10,978 nucleotides of DNA from Anaerolineae bacterium (GCA_020433785.1 JAGRCC010000791.1:1-10978), one strand, 5' to 3'. Positions 1 through 6,331 are shown, numbered from the stretch's first letter. The notes: generated from the letters alone by a model not told the origin. Made by a program: numbers and translations.

Positions 1-243
1 AAGTATATGAGCAGCGCCGGGTTACGCGCCCTGCATAACATTTTTGAGCGACTCAATGCCAGCGCCTCTGAGGAGAGTGCGAAAAAGATGAAAAAGGGCA
101 TTTTGGATGGCAGCTATAAATCACCTTATCTTAAACTTCTGAACCCCTCTCGTGATGTGGTACGGACCCTCTCGACCTCAGGGTTTGATATGTTTTTGGA
201 AATCCATACCAATGCCAAAACAGCGATAAGCTCCTTTAAGTAG
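1..243 (+). CDS. STAS-domain anti-anti-sigma factor (SpoIIAA/RsbV-like), C-terminal part only
   Basis: The reading frame is open from the first base, so the gene starts before the window; 80 residues remain. They begin K-Y-M-S-S-A-G-L-R-A-L, the STAS signature around the serine that the partner kinase usually phosphorylates, and continue into a typical STAS end (SRDVVRTL, then GFDMFLEI and a final helix). The ATG at base 7 lies inside this signature and is not a real start. In this family the unphosphorylated protein binds an RsbW/SpoIIAB-type ATPase and so frees a sigma factor or other target. The next gene, 40 bp downstream on the same strand, is such an ATPase, so the two are probably co-transcribed partners. 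The missing N-terminus could carry other domains. The STAS call is firm; the target is unknown. Confidence 0.85.
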   Translation, partial: KYMSSAGLRALHNIFERLNASASEESAKKMKKGILDGSYKSPYLKLLNPSRDVVRTLSTSGFDMFLEIHTNAKTAISSFK

Positions 244-283
244 ACACCCGCTGTTTAAGTTATTAAGAATCATAGTTGTTCAG

Positions 284-736
284 ATGATGGGGAATATACC
301 GCCAATCGCAACGCTGTCGCTTGTGGCCACCAAAAAAGATTTAGCCCAGATTCGTCACTTTATTGAAGAAACGGGCCAGAAGTGTGGCCTTAGTTCTGAG
401 GTAATAGCTCAAGTTCGGCTGGCGATAGATGAGGCCGCTGCCAACGTGCTGGAACATGGCTACCATAACCAACCCGGCGGGCTTGAGGTGGTGTTCAACC
501 GGGATAAAGCCAATTTGATTGTTCAGCTTATCGATAGCGCCCCTCCATTTGATCCCACTCAAGTTCCACCGCCTGACCTATCTATTCCGGCCCCATTACG
601 GCCACCGGGCCGGATGGGGCTAACGTTTATCAGGCAAGCCCTTGATGAACTACGCTATGAAGCGCCGCCAGCCGGAGGTAATCAATTGATTATGATCTGG
701 CAGAATGTATTCGATCCAAACAATGCGGCCGCTTAA
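284..736 (+). CDS. RsbW/SpoIIAB-type serine kinase, anti-sigma ATPase (HATPase_c_2)
   Basis: A 150-residue GHKL-fold ATPase, about the usual length of single-domain RsbW-like proteins. The N box is visible around residues 45-60 (LAIDEAAANVLEHGY, with E50 and N54). A modified G1 box follows at 83-91 (IDSAPPFDP, in which the usual glycine after Asp-x is Ala). A G2-like GRMGLTFIRQ runs from 109, with the closing DELRYE...GNQLIMIW. Such proteins phosphorylate a STAS partner and sequester a sigma factor or another client. The STAS gene directly upstream supports this. ATG at 284 and 287 are both possible starts; neither has a good Shine-Dalgarno sequence, and no start exists further upstream in frame before a stop. 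The product converges with the lipid kinase gene, leaving 48 bp in which I see no terminator. Confidence 0.85.
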   Translation: MMGNIPPIATLSLVATKKDLAQIRHFIEETGQKCGLSSEVIAQVRLAIDEAAANVLEHGYHNQPGGLEVVFNRDKANLIVQLIDSAPPFDPTQVPPPDLSIPAPLRPPGRMGLTFIRQALDELRYEAPPAGGNQLIMIWQNVFDPNNAAA

Positions 737-784
737 AACAAATAAAATTAAGAGGGTTGCCATTACCGGTGGATTTAGCGACTA

Positions 785-1723
785 TTAGCGGGTCAGGATC
801 CGGACGGCGGCTGGTATAACTTGAATCTGCACCTGCGACTTGCCGATAATATCGCCATCAGCTCGAACTGGCACAGGTTGAGCGGTCTCTATCGCAATTT
901 TCTGGCGGGCGTTAAGATAAACAATGTTTTGATCCAGGTAGTGTCGGTTACGAGCCATATTCCACAGCAGCTTCAAATAATCGGTTATCGAACGGCTTTT
1001 GATAATACAAACGGTTAAGTGCTGATCATCGGGGCTAATGTGCTGGCCCCAACGCAAGGCGTATAACCCCACTGACCCGGCATTCGCTACCAAAATGAAA
1101 GACGCCCGAACGGACAGCGCCAGGTCGTCGACTTGAAGCTCAAATCGCCAGCTATTTTTTCCCATCATTTTTCTTATCGCTTGCCAGACGTAGATCATTC
1201 GCCCGAACCGGCGTTTCTGTTCTGGTTTAATCTCTTCAACAATTAGTGAGTAAAGGCCCAGACTGATATGAGAGATGAAAAATCGGTGCCCAACCTGCAT
1301 GACATCTAGATGCCTAATTTTGTGATCTTGGATAAGGAGTTGGCAGGCTTCTTCAAGGTTCAGTGGAATACCTAATTCGTGGGCAACCACATTCCCCGTT
1401 CCCAACGGAATGACCGCTAGAGGGATAGAACTGTCAATCAGGCCGTTAACCACTTCAGAGAGCGTGCCATCGCCCCCCACAGCGATGACCAGAGTCGCTC
1501 CAGCTTTGATTTTTTCCTGCACTACCTTCGCCAGGTCATCGTGGCCTACGGTTTCGTAAAATTCGTAAGACCAGTTTTGCGCGGTTAGAAACGCTTCAAG
1601 ATAGCGCCGGACTTCTTCAACATTTACATTGCCGGCGATCGGATTGAGCACGACGAAAACGTGCTGCTGAGGATAACTCGACTCTTGGACCTCGACTGGC
1701 GTTTGATAGGCAAGCTTTGTCAT
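785..1723 (-). CDS. diacylglycerol kinase / YegS-type lipid kinase
   Basis: A 312-residue protein of the DAGK catalytic family, the normal length for bacterial DgkB/YegS/BmrU proteins. Seen in order are the nucleotide-binding NPIAG (27-31), the family hallmark GGDGT (83-87), LGTGN (107-111), an acidic SPDDQHL strand-turn near 230-236, and RADGD near 287-291, where relatives have the metal/substrate DGE. These enzymes transfer phosphate from ATP to diacylglycerol or a related lipid on the cytoplasmic membrane face. The exact lipid cannot be read from sequence. The ATG at 1723 has only a weak upstream AAGG/GAGCGG and is chosen because NPIAG follows at the normal distance. The leader contains a 15-bp hairpin, and a TATCTTA element lies about 100 bp upstream, as in front of several other genes here. 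The gene probably has its own transcript. Confidence 0.88.
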   Translation of the reverse strand: MTKLAYQTPVEVQESSYPQQHVFVVLNPIAGNVNVEEVRRYLEAFLTAQNWSYEFYETVGHDDLAKVVQEKIKAGATLVIAVGGDGTLSEVVNGLIDSSIPLAVIPLGTGNVVAHELGIPLNLEEACQLLIQDHKIRHLDVMQVGHRFFISHISLGLYSLIVEEIKPEQKRRFGRMIYVWQAIRKMMGKNSWRFELQVDDLALSVRASFILVANAGSVGLYALRWGQHISPDDQHLTVCIIKSRSITDYLKLLWNMARNRHYLDQNIVYLNARQKIAIETAQPVPVRADGDIIGKSQVQIQVIPAAVRILTR

Positions 1724-1754
1724 AAACCGCTCAATTACCTTTTTGGAGTTCTAA

Positions 1755-1810
1755 AAATTAATCGGAGCACCCATCAACCCCAGGCCGGGCCGTGATGCTC
1801 CGATTAATTT
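1755..1810 (-). promoter_or_regulatory. 15-bp perfect inverted repeat in the leader of the lipid kinase gene
   Basis: The arms 1755-1769 and 1796-1810 (AAATTAATCGGAGCA and its complement) enclose a 26-nt GC-rich loop. Read on the - strand, the hairpin is followed by TTTTT and then, 31 bp later, by the kinase start codon. It could be the terminator of the upstream repeat-protein gene (its stop is about 100 bp away) or an attenuator-like 5' hairpin of the kinase mRNA. If the TATCTTA at 1823-1829 acts as a -10 box, transcription would start only about 5 nt before the hairpin, which favours the 5'-hairpin reading. The repeat itself is certain; the role is open. Confidence 0.55.
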
Positions 1811-1822
1811 GTCAATTAGCCA

Positions 1823-1829
1823 TAAGATA
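1823..1829 (-). promoter_or_regulatory. TATCTTA element upstream of the lipid kinase gene (member of a repeated set)
   Basis: On the - strand the sequence reads AATATCTTATGG. It shares seven bases with the GCTATCTTA copies at 2407, 3070, 4665 and 7103. As a -10 box, TATCTT would match TATAAT at four of six positions. No convincing -35 is seen 17 bp upstream (TTAATT, three of six). Confidence 0.3.
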
Positions 1830-1911
1830 TTGTATTTAGTTCGCCCAATTAATCAGGCAACCGGCGGCCTCATTTGCTAAAGCGCCGGCACCGAAATGGT
1901 GAGCACAACTT

Positions 1912-2382
1912 CTAAGAGCGATTGTGAAAGCCTTCAGACCAACCTTCGGAAGTTTCAACCTTGTGAGTGGTATTCTGCCCTTCCGGCCAGCCCTCTGAAT
2001 CGTGCTCCTGAGTATGCCCCTGACCTTCGGCCCAACCGATTGACTCCTCCGGATCGGTTACCGCTTGGCCTTCCGGCCAGCCAATCGAACTATCCCCGTG
2101 AAGGGTGGTTCTAATCCCCTGGAAGTGGGTTTCCATCTCGGTTAGGTAAATCTCAAACTCGTTTTGATGCTGCTCAAAGGCATCACCACTGGTATCAATC
2201 AGTCGGGCAAACTTCATTTTGAGCGTCTCGTATTGAGTATCGAGTGTTTCAAGCGCTTGCCGATATTTAGCTATTGTTTCGGCGTGCAGAGTACCAATTT
2301 GGCGTCGAAAGTTATCGACCTCAGCTATAAGATGATCGTAACGATTTTTAAGATTATCGCTAAGTGATTGGTGTGTTGACAT
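1912..2382 (-). CDS. coiled-coil stress-type protein with four C-terminal SxGWxEG repeats
   Basis: The ATG at 2382 is chosen (156 residues) because AAAGGAG lies 7 nt upstream. A further ATG eight codons upstream has no such site, and the regulatory element would fall on top of it. Residues 5-95 are highly charged and helical. They hold a YRQALETLDTQYETLKMKF...SGDAFEQ pattern like small stress-responsive coiled-coil proteins of the sll1863 kind; this resemblance is by eye. Residues 99-152 carry four copies of S-(I/E)-G-W-(P/A/S)-E-G at spacings of 15, 15 and 16. There is no signal peptide or membrane segment, so it should be cytoplasmic. A GCTATCTTA element lies 25-33 bp upstream of the start, in -10 position. 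Function is unknown; a stress-induced binding or scaffold protein is a guess. The neighbouring glycine-zipper protein also ends in an SEGW motif. Confidence 0.75.
   Translation of the reverse strand: MSTHQSLSDNLKNRYDHLIAEVDNFRRQIGTLHAETIAKYRQALETLDTQYETLKMKFARLIDTSGDAFEQHQNEFEIYLTEMETHFQGIRTTLHGDSSIGWPEGQAVTDPEESIGWAEGQGHTQEHDSEGWPEGQNTTHKVETSEGWSEGFHNRS
1927..2088 (-). repeat. four tandem repeats encoding SxGWxEG(Q/F)
   Basis: The repeats encode SIGWPEGQ, SIGWAEGQ, SEGWPEGQ and SEGWSEGF at residues 99, 114, 129 and 145, separated by acidic/polar linkers rich in T, E, H and D. At the DNA level a 14-bp segment (CCTTCCGGCCAGCC on the + strand) occurs identically at 1979-1992 and 2069-2082, so some copies are recent enough to keep DNA identity. 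Confidence 0.9.
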
Positions 2383-2389
2383 AGTATAC

Positions 2390-2396
2390 TCCTTTG
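2390..2396 (-). promoter_or_regulatory. strong ribosome binding site fixing the start of the repeat protein
   Basis: AAAGGAG on the - strand ends 7 nt before the ATG at 2382. It decides between this ATG and the in-frame ATG at 2406. Confidence 0.75.
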
Positions 2397-2406
2397 AATG
2401 AATCAA

Positions 2407-2415
2407 TAAGATAGC
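2407..2415 (-). promoter_or_regulatory. GCTATCTTA element, probable -10 region of the repeat-protein gene
   Basis: An exact copy of the shared 9-mer. TATCTT stands 17 bp downstream of GTGATA (four of six matches to TTGACA). A transcript would start near 2399, giving a leader of about 17 nt that just contains the Shine-Dalgarno sequence. This is the copy that most looks like a core promoter. Confidence 0.45.
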
Positions 2416-2483
2416 TTATATTTATCAGTCTATCACTAAAGTTTCTGTTGCAGTATACTCAGGTAGGCAGTCCTACAAACAAA

Positions 2484-2511
2484 AAAAGAGCTATTTTTTG
2501 ATAGCTCTTTT
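2484..2511 (-). terminator. rho-independent terminator of the degenerate-receiver gene
   Basis: An 11-bp perfect stem (2484-2494 with 2501-2511, AAAAGAGCTAT) closes a 6-nt loop and, on the - strand, runs into seven T. It sits about 85 bp past the stop at 2594. The + strand also has four T after the stem, but no + strand gene ends here. Confidence 0.8.
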
Positions 2512-2547
2512 AGCCAAAAGATTACTACAAACCCCTTACTTGACGAT

Positions 2548-2629
2548 GGCGACTCACCCAGTTGAGCTAGACCATCAACCTATACGAAAGAGATTAGTGG
2601 CTGTACTCAAATTCGACGGGTGAGTCGCC
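2548..2629 (-). repeat. 12-bp inverted repeat linking the end of the receiver gene with its 3' region
   Basis: GGCGACTCACCC at 2548-2559 is the exact complement of 2618-2629, which lies inside the last codons of the receiver gene. In the transcript the two could pair into a long-range stem with a 58-nt loop. The downstream arm also lies in a short local hairpin (GATGG...CCATC around CTCA...TGAG) that looks like a tRNA D-arm. The two folds exclude each other. The terminator follows about 40 bp further on. Confidence 0.5.
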
Positions 2630-2953
2630 TTTGATCACGCTAACCAGATCGGAAACGTTGAGCGCATTCCACCGTGTAGCTCGATACGTATAACACGTAT
2701 TGTCTTGGACGCTCACCCCAATGATTTGGGTATTTGGTTTGGTTTCTAAAATGTTCATAATCGACAAATAGGCTTTTTCGGAAGCATTACCAAACACAAC
2801 TACCACATCTGGTTGTAGCTCTCTAATTTTTTCAAGGGCTAGATCGAAGTTTTTTTCGTGGCCAACTACATTCAACTCTTTTTCGTCTAATAGTAAACTT
2901 TCTAACCCGTGGCCAAACATCAGGTATTCTGAGATTATAAAGATATCAGTCAT
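2594..2953 (-). CDS. stand-alone degenerate receiver (pseudo-receiver) protein, NarL-type
   Basis: The 119 residues align with the receiver half of the neighbouring NarL regulators: LESLLLDEKELNVVGHEKN and then ELQPDVVVV match their first three strands and two helices. The phosphorylation site is gone. The acidic pair (DD in IVLVDDH) is S8-E9 (IISEY), the phospho-acceptor Asp is Phe54 (PDVVVVFGN), and no lysine stands in the KPF/LK position. The chain stops where the linker and HTH would begin, so there is no output domain. I infer a phosphorylation-independent protein-interaction module, perhaps an antagonist or dimer partner of the adjacent regulators. It is not an obvious pseudogene, since the frame is intact and has its own promoter candidates and terminator. 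The Shine-Dalgarno is weak. It might instead belong to an unrelated flavodoxin-like fold, which I think less likely. Confidence 0.7.
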   Translation of the reverse strand: MTDIFIISEYLMFGHGLESLLLDEKELNVVGHEKNFDLALEKIRELQPDVVVVFGNASEKAYLSIMNILETKPNTQIIGVSVQDNTCYTYRATRWNALNVSDLVSVIKGDSPVEFEYSH

Positions 2954-2984
2954 GAAAAATGCTCACTACTAAATCAGCTATTTT

Positions 2985-3012
2985 ATAATGCAGCTCAGCA
3001 GAGAAATGTTAA
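2985..3012 (-). promoter_or_regulatory. sigma70-like promoter candidate for the degenerate-receiver gene
   Basis: TTAACA (3012-3007, five of six to TTGACA) lies 16 bp before CATTAT (2990-2985, four of six to TATAAT), about 32 bp ahead of the start codon. Confidence 0.35.
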
Positions 3013-3069
3013 ACTAGGAAAGTAGATTTATTAGTAAATTGTGACGCTCTAATTGTATCTGCTTAACCG

Positions 3070-3079
3070 TAAGATAGCC
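3070..3079 (-). promoter_or_regulatory. GGCTATCTTA element upstream of the degenerate-receiver gene
   Basis: An exact copy of the shared 9-mer, 117 bp before the start at 2953, preceded on the - strand by TTTGGGTAT. Because a sigma70-like candidate lies nearer the gene, this copy may be an operator or a second promoter. Confidence 0.35.
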
Positions 3080-3176
3080 ATACCCAAACGAGTGATCTTT
3101 TAACTAAATGGGAGTTATGATATTAAATTCCCTCACTCTCCAAGTGGGCTACTGTTAACTGCTCAGGTGATTATCA

Positions 3177-3836
3177 TTATACATCGTCAACGAGTCCTTC
3201 TCTCACCGCATGAACGGCGGCTTGGATCCGGTTTTTGACGTGTAATTTTTCAAGAATATTACGTAAATGGATTTTGACCGTATTTTCGGTAATACTGAGG
3301 GCATCGGCAATTTCTTTATTTGTAGCCCCTGTCACGACTTGATCCAACACTTCTATTTCGCGCGAGGTGAGCTCATCAACGCCGCCGGCCTCTTTTTCTT
3401 CTGTTTTATCAGGTTGGCGAAATTCCTGCAAAATCTTAGCAGCCATGGCCCCTGAGATCGCTGCCTCTCCGTTTCGGACTTTGTCTAACATGTCGTAGAG
3501 TTGTTGAGGCTCTAAATTTTTAAGCAGATACCCTTTAGCTCCGTATTTTATGGCCTTGAATAGATCTTCATCATTATCGGAAACGGTCAGCATCACGATG
3601 TTGGTATGCGGCATTTCACCTTTAAGGACCTTTACCGTTTCCAGACCATTCTGGCGGGGCATATTAACATCCATTAAAATAATATCAGGCAGGGTTTCAC
3701 GGGCTACTCTCACCGCTTCAATGCCGTCCTCAGCCTCCCCAACCACCGTCAGGTCTGAGCGATGGGCAATGAGTGAGGCAATACCCTTTCGAAATAAGAC
3801 ATGATCATCCACAAGTAGAATACGTAACTTTTCCAT
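3177..3836 (-). CDS. NarL/FixJ-family response regulator
   Basis: At 219 residues this has the standard two-domain layout. The receiver (1-120) has all key residues: D10/D11, phospho-acceptor D56 in LMDVNMP, T84 and K106. A linker of about 30 charged residues leads to a LuxR-type HTH (154-215) with LTSREIEVL, TNKEIADAL and NTVKIHLRNILEKL. Phosphorylation of D56 by a histidine kinase should drive dimerisation and DNA binding. No kinase is encoded nearby, so it is an orphan within this window. The start at 3836 is supported by AGAGGAG just upstream. The promoter region has a perfect TATAAT and the ACCCA-N2-TGGGT palindrome about 48 bp further up, a plausible activator or autoregulation site. 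Of the three regulators here it is the least similar to the 7221/7973 pair. Confidence 0.95.
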   Translation of the reverse strand: MEKLRILLVDDHVLFRKGIASLIAHRSDLTVVGEAEDGIEAVRVARETLPDIILMDVNMPRQNGLETVKVLKGEMPHTNIVMLTVSDNDEDLFKAIKYGAKGYLLKNLEPQQLYDMLDKVRNGEAAISGAMAAKILQEFRQPDKTEEKEAGGVDELTSREIEVLDQVVTGATNKEIADALSITENTVKIHLRNILEKLHVKNRIQAAVHAVREGLVDDV

Positions 3837-3887
3837 TTGCTCCTCTTACAGGCAGATAAATAGCCCGATTGTGAAAAATATACGCAT

Positions 3888-3893
3888 ATTATA
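3888..3893 (-). promoter_or_regulatory. perfect -10 box (TATAAT) of the NarL-type regulator gene
   Basis: TATAAT on the - strand (3893-3888) in an AT-rich setting, 52 bp before the start. No recognisable -35 is found at 16-18 bp (TAGCTG at 17), which suggests a promoter depending on an activator. Confidence 0.5.
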
Positions 3894-3923
3894 TCATTTT
3901 AACGAATTTACAGCTACACTAAT

Positions 3924-3952
3924 ATGGGTAAGTCGAAATAACCCATGTGGGT
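3924..3952 (-). promoter_or_regulatory. compound palindrome ACCCA-CA-TGGGT plus TACCCAT half-site
   Basis: The 5-2-5 palindrome lies at 3941-3952 and a third half-site (ATGGGT on +) at 3924-3929. The same layout recurs at 7092-7121 before the glycine-zipper gene. The centre is about 65 bp upstream of the likely transcription start of the regulator gene. A LuxR/NarL-type dimer is one candidate binder. Confidence 0.45.
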
Positions 3953-3975
3953 GACTATCACGCCAAGAATTTTCT

Positions 3976-4013
3976 ACAAACAGGCCACAGTCGCTGGACT
4001 GTGGCCTGTTTGT
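3976..4013 (-). terminator. 17-bp stem terminator behind dps
   Basis: A perfect inverted repeat, 3976-3992 with 3997-4013 (core CAGGCCACAGTC), with a 4-nt loop, 22 bp after the dps stop. The stem is very strong. The T-tract is poor on the - strand (TTTGTAGAAAATT) and only slightly better on the + strand, so it could also act as an mRNA 3'-end protector. It lies just upstream of the palindrome at 3941, separating dps from the next promoter. Confidence 0.7.
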
Positions 4014-4035
4014 TTAGACAGCATCCTATGAAGCC

Positions 4036-4533
4036 TTATTTTTTGCCTTTGATGGGCTGCCCTTCCACAAAAGAGCGCAGCATCCAGGCCATCTCTTCAT
4101 GGTCTTGCAACAAACCGAGCAGCAAATCTTCAGTGGCTGCGTCGTTATATTCTTCGGCGCAGCGTTCGGCATCTTTTCGCAGGTTTTGTATGATACCTTC
4201 ATGGTCTTTGACCAAATTGATGACCATTTGCTGAGCGCTGGGGTAATCATTGGGTTTCTCTTTTAAGCGGGTTCGCTCCAAAAACTCTTCCAATGTACCA
4301 ACGGCATTGCCACCGTGAGCCCGTACCCTCTCAGCAACGACATCGGCCGATTCCTTAACGGCGTTATATTGCTTTTCAAATAACTCATGTAGGGCAAAAA
4401 ACTCCGCGCCGACGATGTTCCAATGGTAGTTTCTGAGTTTGGTGTACATGACATGTTGGTCGGCTAACACCGTATTCAACGTATTAATTACCCCTTCTTG
4501 TTGAGTTTCTGTTAAACCTAATTGAGGTCTCAT
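4036..4533 (-). CDS. dps: Dps family DNA-binding/ferritin-like stress protein
   Basis: 165 residues, the typical Dps length. The ferroxidase signature is complete: H37 in NYHWNI, H49 in LHELFEKQY, then D64 and E68 in SADVVAERV. These residues bind iron at the dimer interface of the 12-mer, which oxidises Fe(II) with hydrogen peroxide, stores it as mineral and, in many members, coats DNA. The N-terminus is short and not notably basic, whereas the C-terminus ends in Lys-Gly-Lys-Lys, which could contact DNA. The start at 4533 is fixed by AAAGGAG 8 nt upstream. The gene is monocistronic by layout: a strong hairpin follows, and the preceding gene ends 218 bp away. Upstream lie a 13-bp palindrome at 4568-4580 and a GCTATCTTA element at 4665, suggesting stress or metal control. 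Confidence 0.93.
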   Translation of the reverse strand: MRPQLGLTETQQEGVINTLNTVLADQHVMYTKLRNYHWNIVGAEFFALHELFEKQYNAVKESADVVAERVRAHGGNAVGTLEEFLERTRLKEKPNDYPSAQQMVINLVKDHEGIIQNLRKDAERCAEEYNDAATEDLLLGLLQDHEEMAWMLRSFVEGQPIKGKK

Positions 4534-4567
4534 TGAAATTCTCCTTTCGATTTGAATGATAGGGTCG

Positions 4568-4580
4568 ATTGATAATCAAT
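4568..4580. promoter_or_regulatory. ATTGAT-A-ATCAAT palindrome upstream of dps
   Basis: A perfect 6-1-6 odd palindrome, 35 bp before the dps start and embedded in AT-rich DNA. Its centre resembles the GATAATCAAT part of Fur/PerR-type boxes, regulators known to control dps in other bacteria. Such AT-rich palindromes also arise by chance. Confidence 0.3.
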
Positions 4581-4664
4581 TTGATTTATACTTATATTTT
4601 AGGGGATCGAAGCTATGGGCGCCATACCAATCCAGGTGATTTTAGGGCGAAAGATGGATAATAA

Positions 4665-4675
4665 TAAGATAGCCC
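4665..4675 (-). promoter_or_regulatory. GGGCTATCTTA element upstream of dps
   Basis: Identical over 11 bp to the copy at 7103-7113 and sharing its context (a degenerate ACCTACTAGGG directly before it). It lies 132 bp before the dps start. TTGCTC stands 18 bp upstream of TATCTT (three of six). Confidence 0.4.
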
Positions 4676-4751
4676 TAGTAGGTAAGCTAGAGCAATCTCA
4701 CGTAGGTGACACCCTTATAAATTGGCGTGCCCCTTACCCCGGTGACGTTCA

Positions 4752-6302
4752 TCAATTCAACTTGCGACTAGCGCCAACGCGATAAGGCGACTCGATACCT
4801 AATAATGATAAACACACGGGAGTAATATCAACGGCTCGCGGCTGAACCGGCAATTCTAAATCGACGGGGGCTCCGGCGATCAACAACGGCGACGTGGAGT
4901 CTAGCTTGTGCAGCGATCCATGCGACCCACCGCCGACGTGGATGCTGGTTTCGGCTACGCCAAACTCATACCCAAGCCGAGAGGTCAACCACAGGTGGCC
5001 GCTATTTGAGTCATCCAACGCACCGGCGATCCGCTCGAACGCGTTAGGGTATGTTTCAAACGTGATAATGTTTTCTTCATCAACCTGTCCGCCTACAGCG
5101 GTTAAATCACCTTCCCAACTCCAGGGGCAACCATATAAATCAACGGCATGATTAGGGCCGTCATCGCCCGGCCAAAATTTTAGCCGGCCTCGATCCAAAG
5201 TTGTAACATAGTAGCCTTGACTTTCGTCCAAATACTTAGCCTGCCAGATTAATTGATCGACGCGTTTGTCCGCAATCAACAAGGCTAGGATGTGTTCGAT
5301 CTGTTTAGGATTGAGATCTTTGAAGTAAATCTGGGCACATCGCATGTCAGGACAAATGACCAGTTGATCGTCGTCGCCCCAAGGTTGGCCCACTGTAGCG
5401 ATGGCAAAATCAGCTAACAAGTGGTCAAGCCGAATAACCGAGTCTTCGTCATCCTCAACCATATCAGATTGGGCATGATCGCCGGTTAAAATAATACAAA
5501 CTTCTGATAACAGTTGCTCCACACCGCCATATAATTCAAATAACGTACCTAACTGTTCATCAAAATGTTCAAGCGTGGTTATCGCCTTCGTAGGTCCAAC
5601 TTCGTGGCTAAAATAATCATTATCCGGAAAATAGGCAATGGAGAAATCAGGGAAGGCCCGCTGCTCTGCGAACTGGTGTAATAGCTTAAACGTATTATCA
5701 TCGTTAAACCCAAAACGGCGGAACATCCCACCAACTGTTTCTAACGGTTTATCGGTCACTTTAGAATTAACCAAATCCCCGTAAAACATAATCGATGGGC
5801 CGCAGACAATCTCTGAAAATGGCACGCCGGGAATTAGGCTTAATAATAAAGGGATATTGGCCTTGTGCTCAACATTGCCTCGAAACATTAAGAAGTTGAA
5901 ACAAGCCGCTTCTAACCCCATCCGCTCGACTCGCTGAAATATGGTTTCAGCTTTGAGCCGTTCGTGGTTGAGTTTTAGCAGCAAATCTTCGAAAAATGGC
6001 CTTATGCCACGCCTGGCGATGGTCCAGAAGTCGTCTCCATAGTAAGCCACTTCATCTTTAGCAAGGTCATACCAATGAAATCCCAAAATTCCGTGCTGGC
6101 TGGGATACATGCCGGTAAACAGCGATGAGGTCGCTGCCGGGGTTAAGCTCGGAAAAATAGCGATTGACTGCGGTTTTAGCTGCCCTACCTCGACGAGCGC
6201 TTGAAGGTTAGGTAATTTACCGCTTTTTATGCCTTGAGCAAAAGTTCGCGAAGCACAGGCATCAATCACCATTAATAACACTTTTTTGTTTAGTCTATTC
6301 AT
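4752..6302 (-). CDS. alkaline-phosphatase-superfamily phosphodiesterase/nucleotide pyrophosphatase-like protein
   Basis: 516 residues, a single-domain member of the type I phosphodiesterase/NPP branch. The two-metal site can be read off: D14 in VIDACAS, nucleophile T54 in FPSLTPAATSSLFTG, D229 and H233 in DNDYFSHEVG, D275-H276 in TGDHAQS, and H461 in GGGSHGSL. All expected ligands are present, so it should be active as a phosphomonoesterase or phosphodiesterase. The substrate (nucleotide, phospholipid headgroup or phosphonate) cannot be told. There is no signal peptide: the N-terminus MNRLNKKVLLMVIDA leads straight into the first beta strand, so a cytoplasmic location is likely, unusual for a family that is often exported. 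It starts 29 bp after the glycine-zipper gene and should be translated from the same mRNA; only a weak GGA precedes the ATG. No clear terminator is seen behind it. Confidence 0.85.
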   Translation of the reverse strand: MNRLNKKVLLMVIDACASRTFAQGIKSGKLPNLQALVEVGQLKPQSIAIFPSLTPAATSSLFTGMYPSQHGILGFHWYDLAKDEVAYYGDDFWTIARRGIRPFFEDLLLKLNHERLKAETIFQRVERMGLEAACFNFLMFRGNVEHKANIPLLLSLIPGVPFSEIVCGPSIMFYGDLVNSKVTDKPLETVGGMFRRFGFNDDNTFKLLHQFAEQRAFPDFSIAYFPDNDYFSHEVGPTKAITTLEHFDEQLGTLFELYGGVEQLLSEVCIILTGDHAQSDMVEDDEDSVIRLDHLLADFAIATVGQPWGDDDQLVICPDMRCAQIYFKDLNPKQIEHILALLIADKRVDQLIWQAKYLDESQGYYVTTLDRGRLKFWPGDDGPNHAVDLYGCPWSWEGDLTAVGGQVDEENIITFETYPNAFERIAGALDDSNSGHLWLTSRLGYEFGVAETSIHVGGGSHGSLHKLDSTSPLLIAGAPVDLELPVQPRAVDITPVCLSLLGIESPYRVGASRKLN

Positions 6303-6331
6303 ATTTCATTCCACTTCAATGTTGTCTAGTT

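Noticed and set aside
2521..2593. tRNA gene on the - strand (TAGCTCAACTGGGTGAGT resembles a D-arm)
   Set aside because: No anticodon stem, T-arm (GGTTCGA) or matching acceptor stem can be formed around it, so it is at most a fragment.
3941..3952. classical NarL 7-2-7 site
   Set aside because: The palindrome is 5-2-5 with ACCCA arms and does not meet the TACYYMT-N2 geometry; it is kept as an unassigned operator.
3947..4234. 95-codon frame on the + strand overlapping dps
   Set aside because: It is antisense to the clear Dps frame and runs through the dps terminator hairpin.
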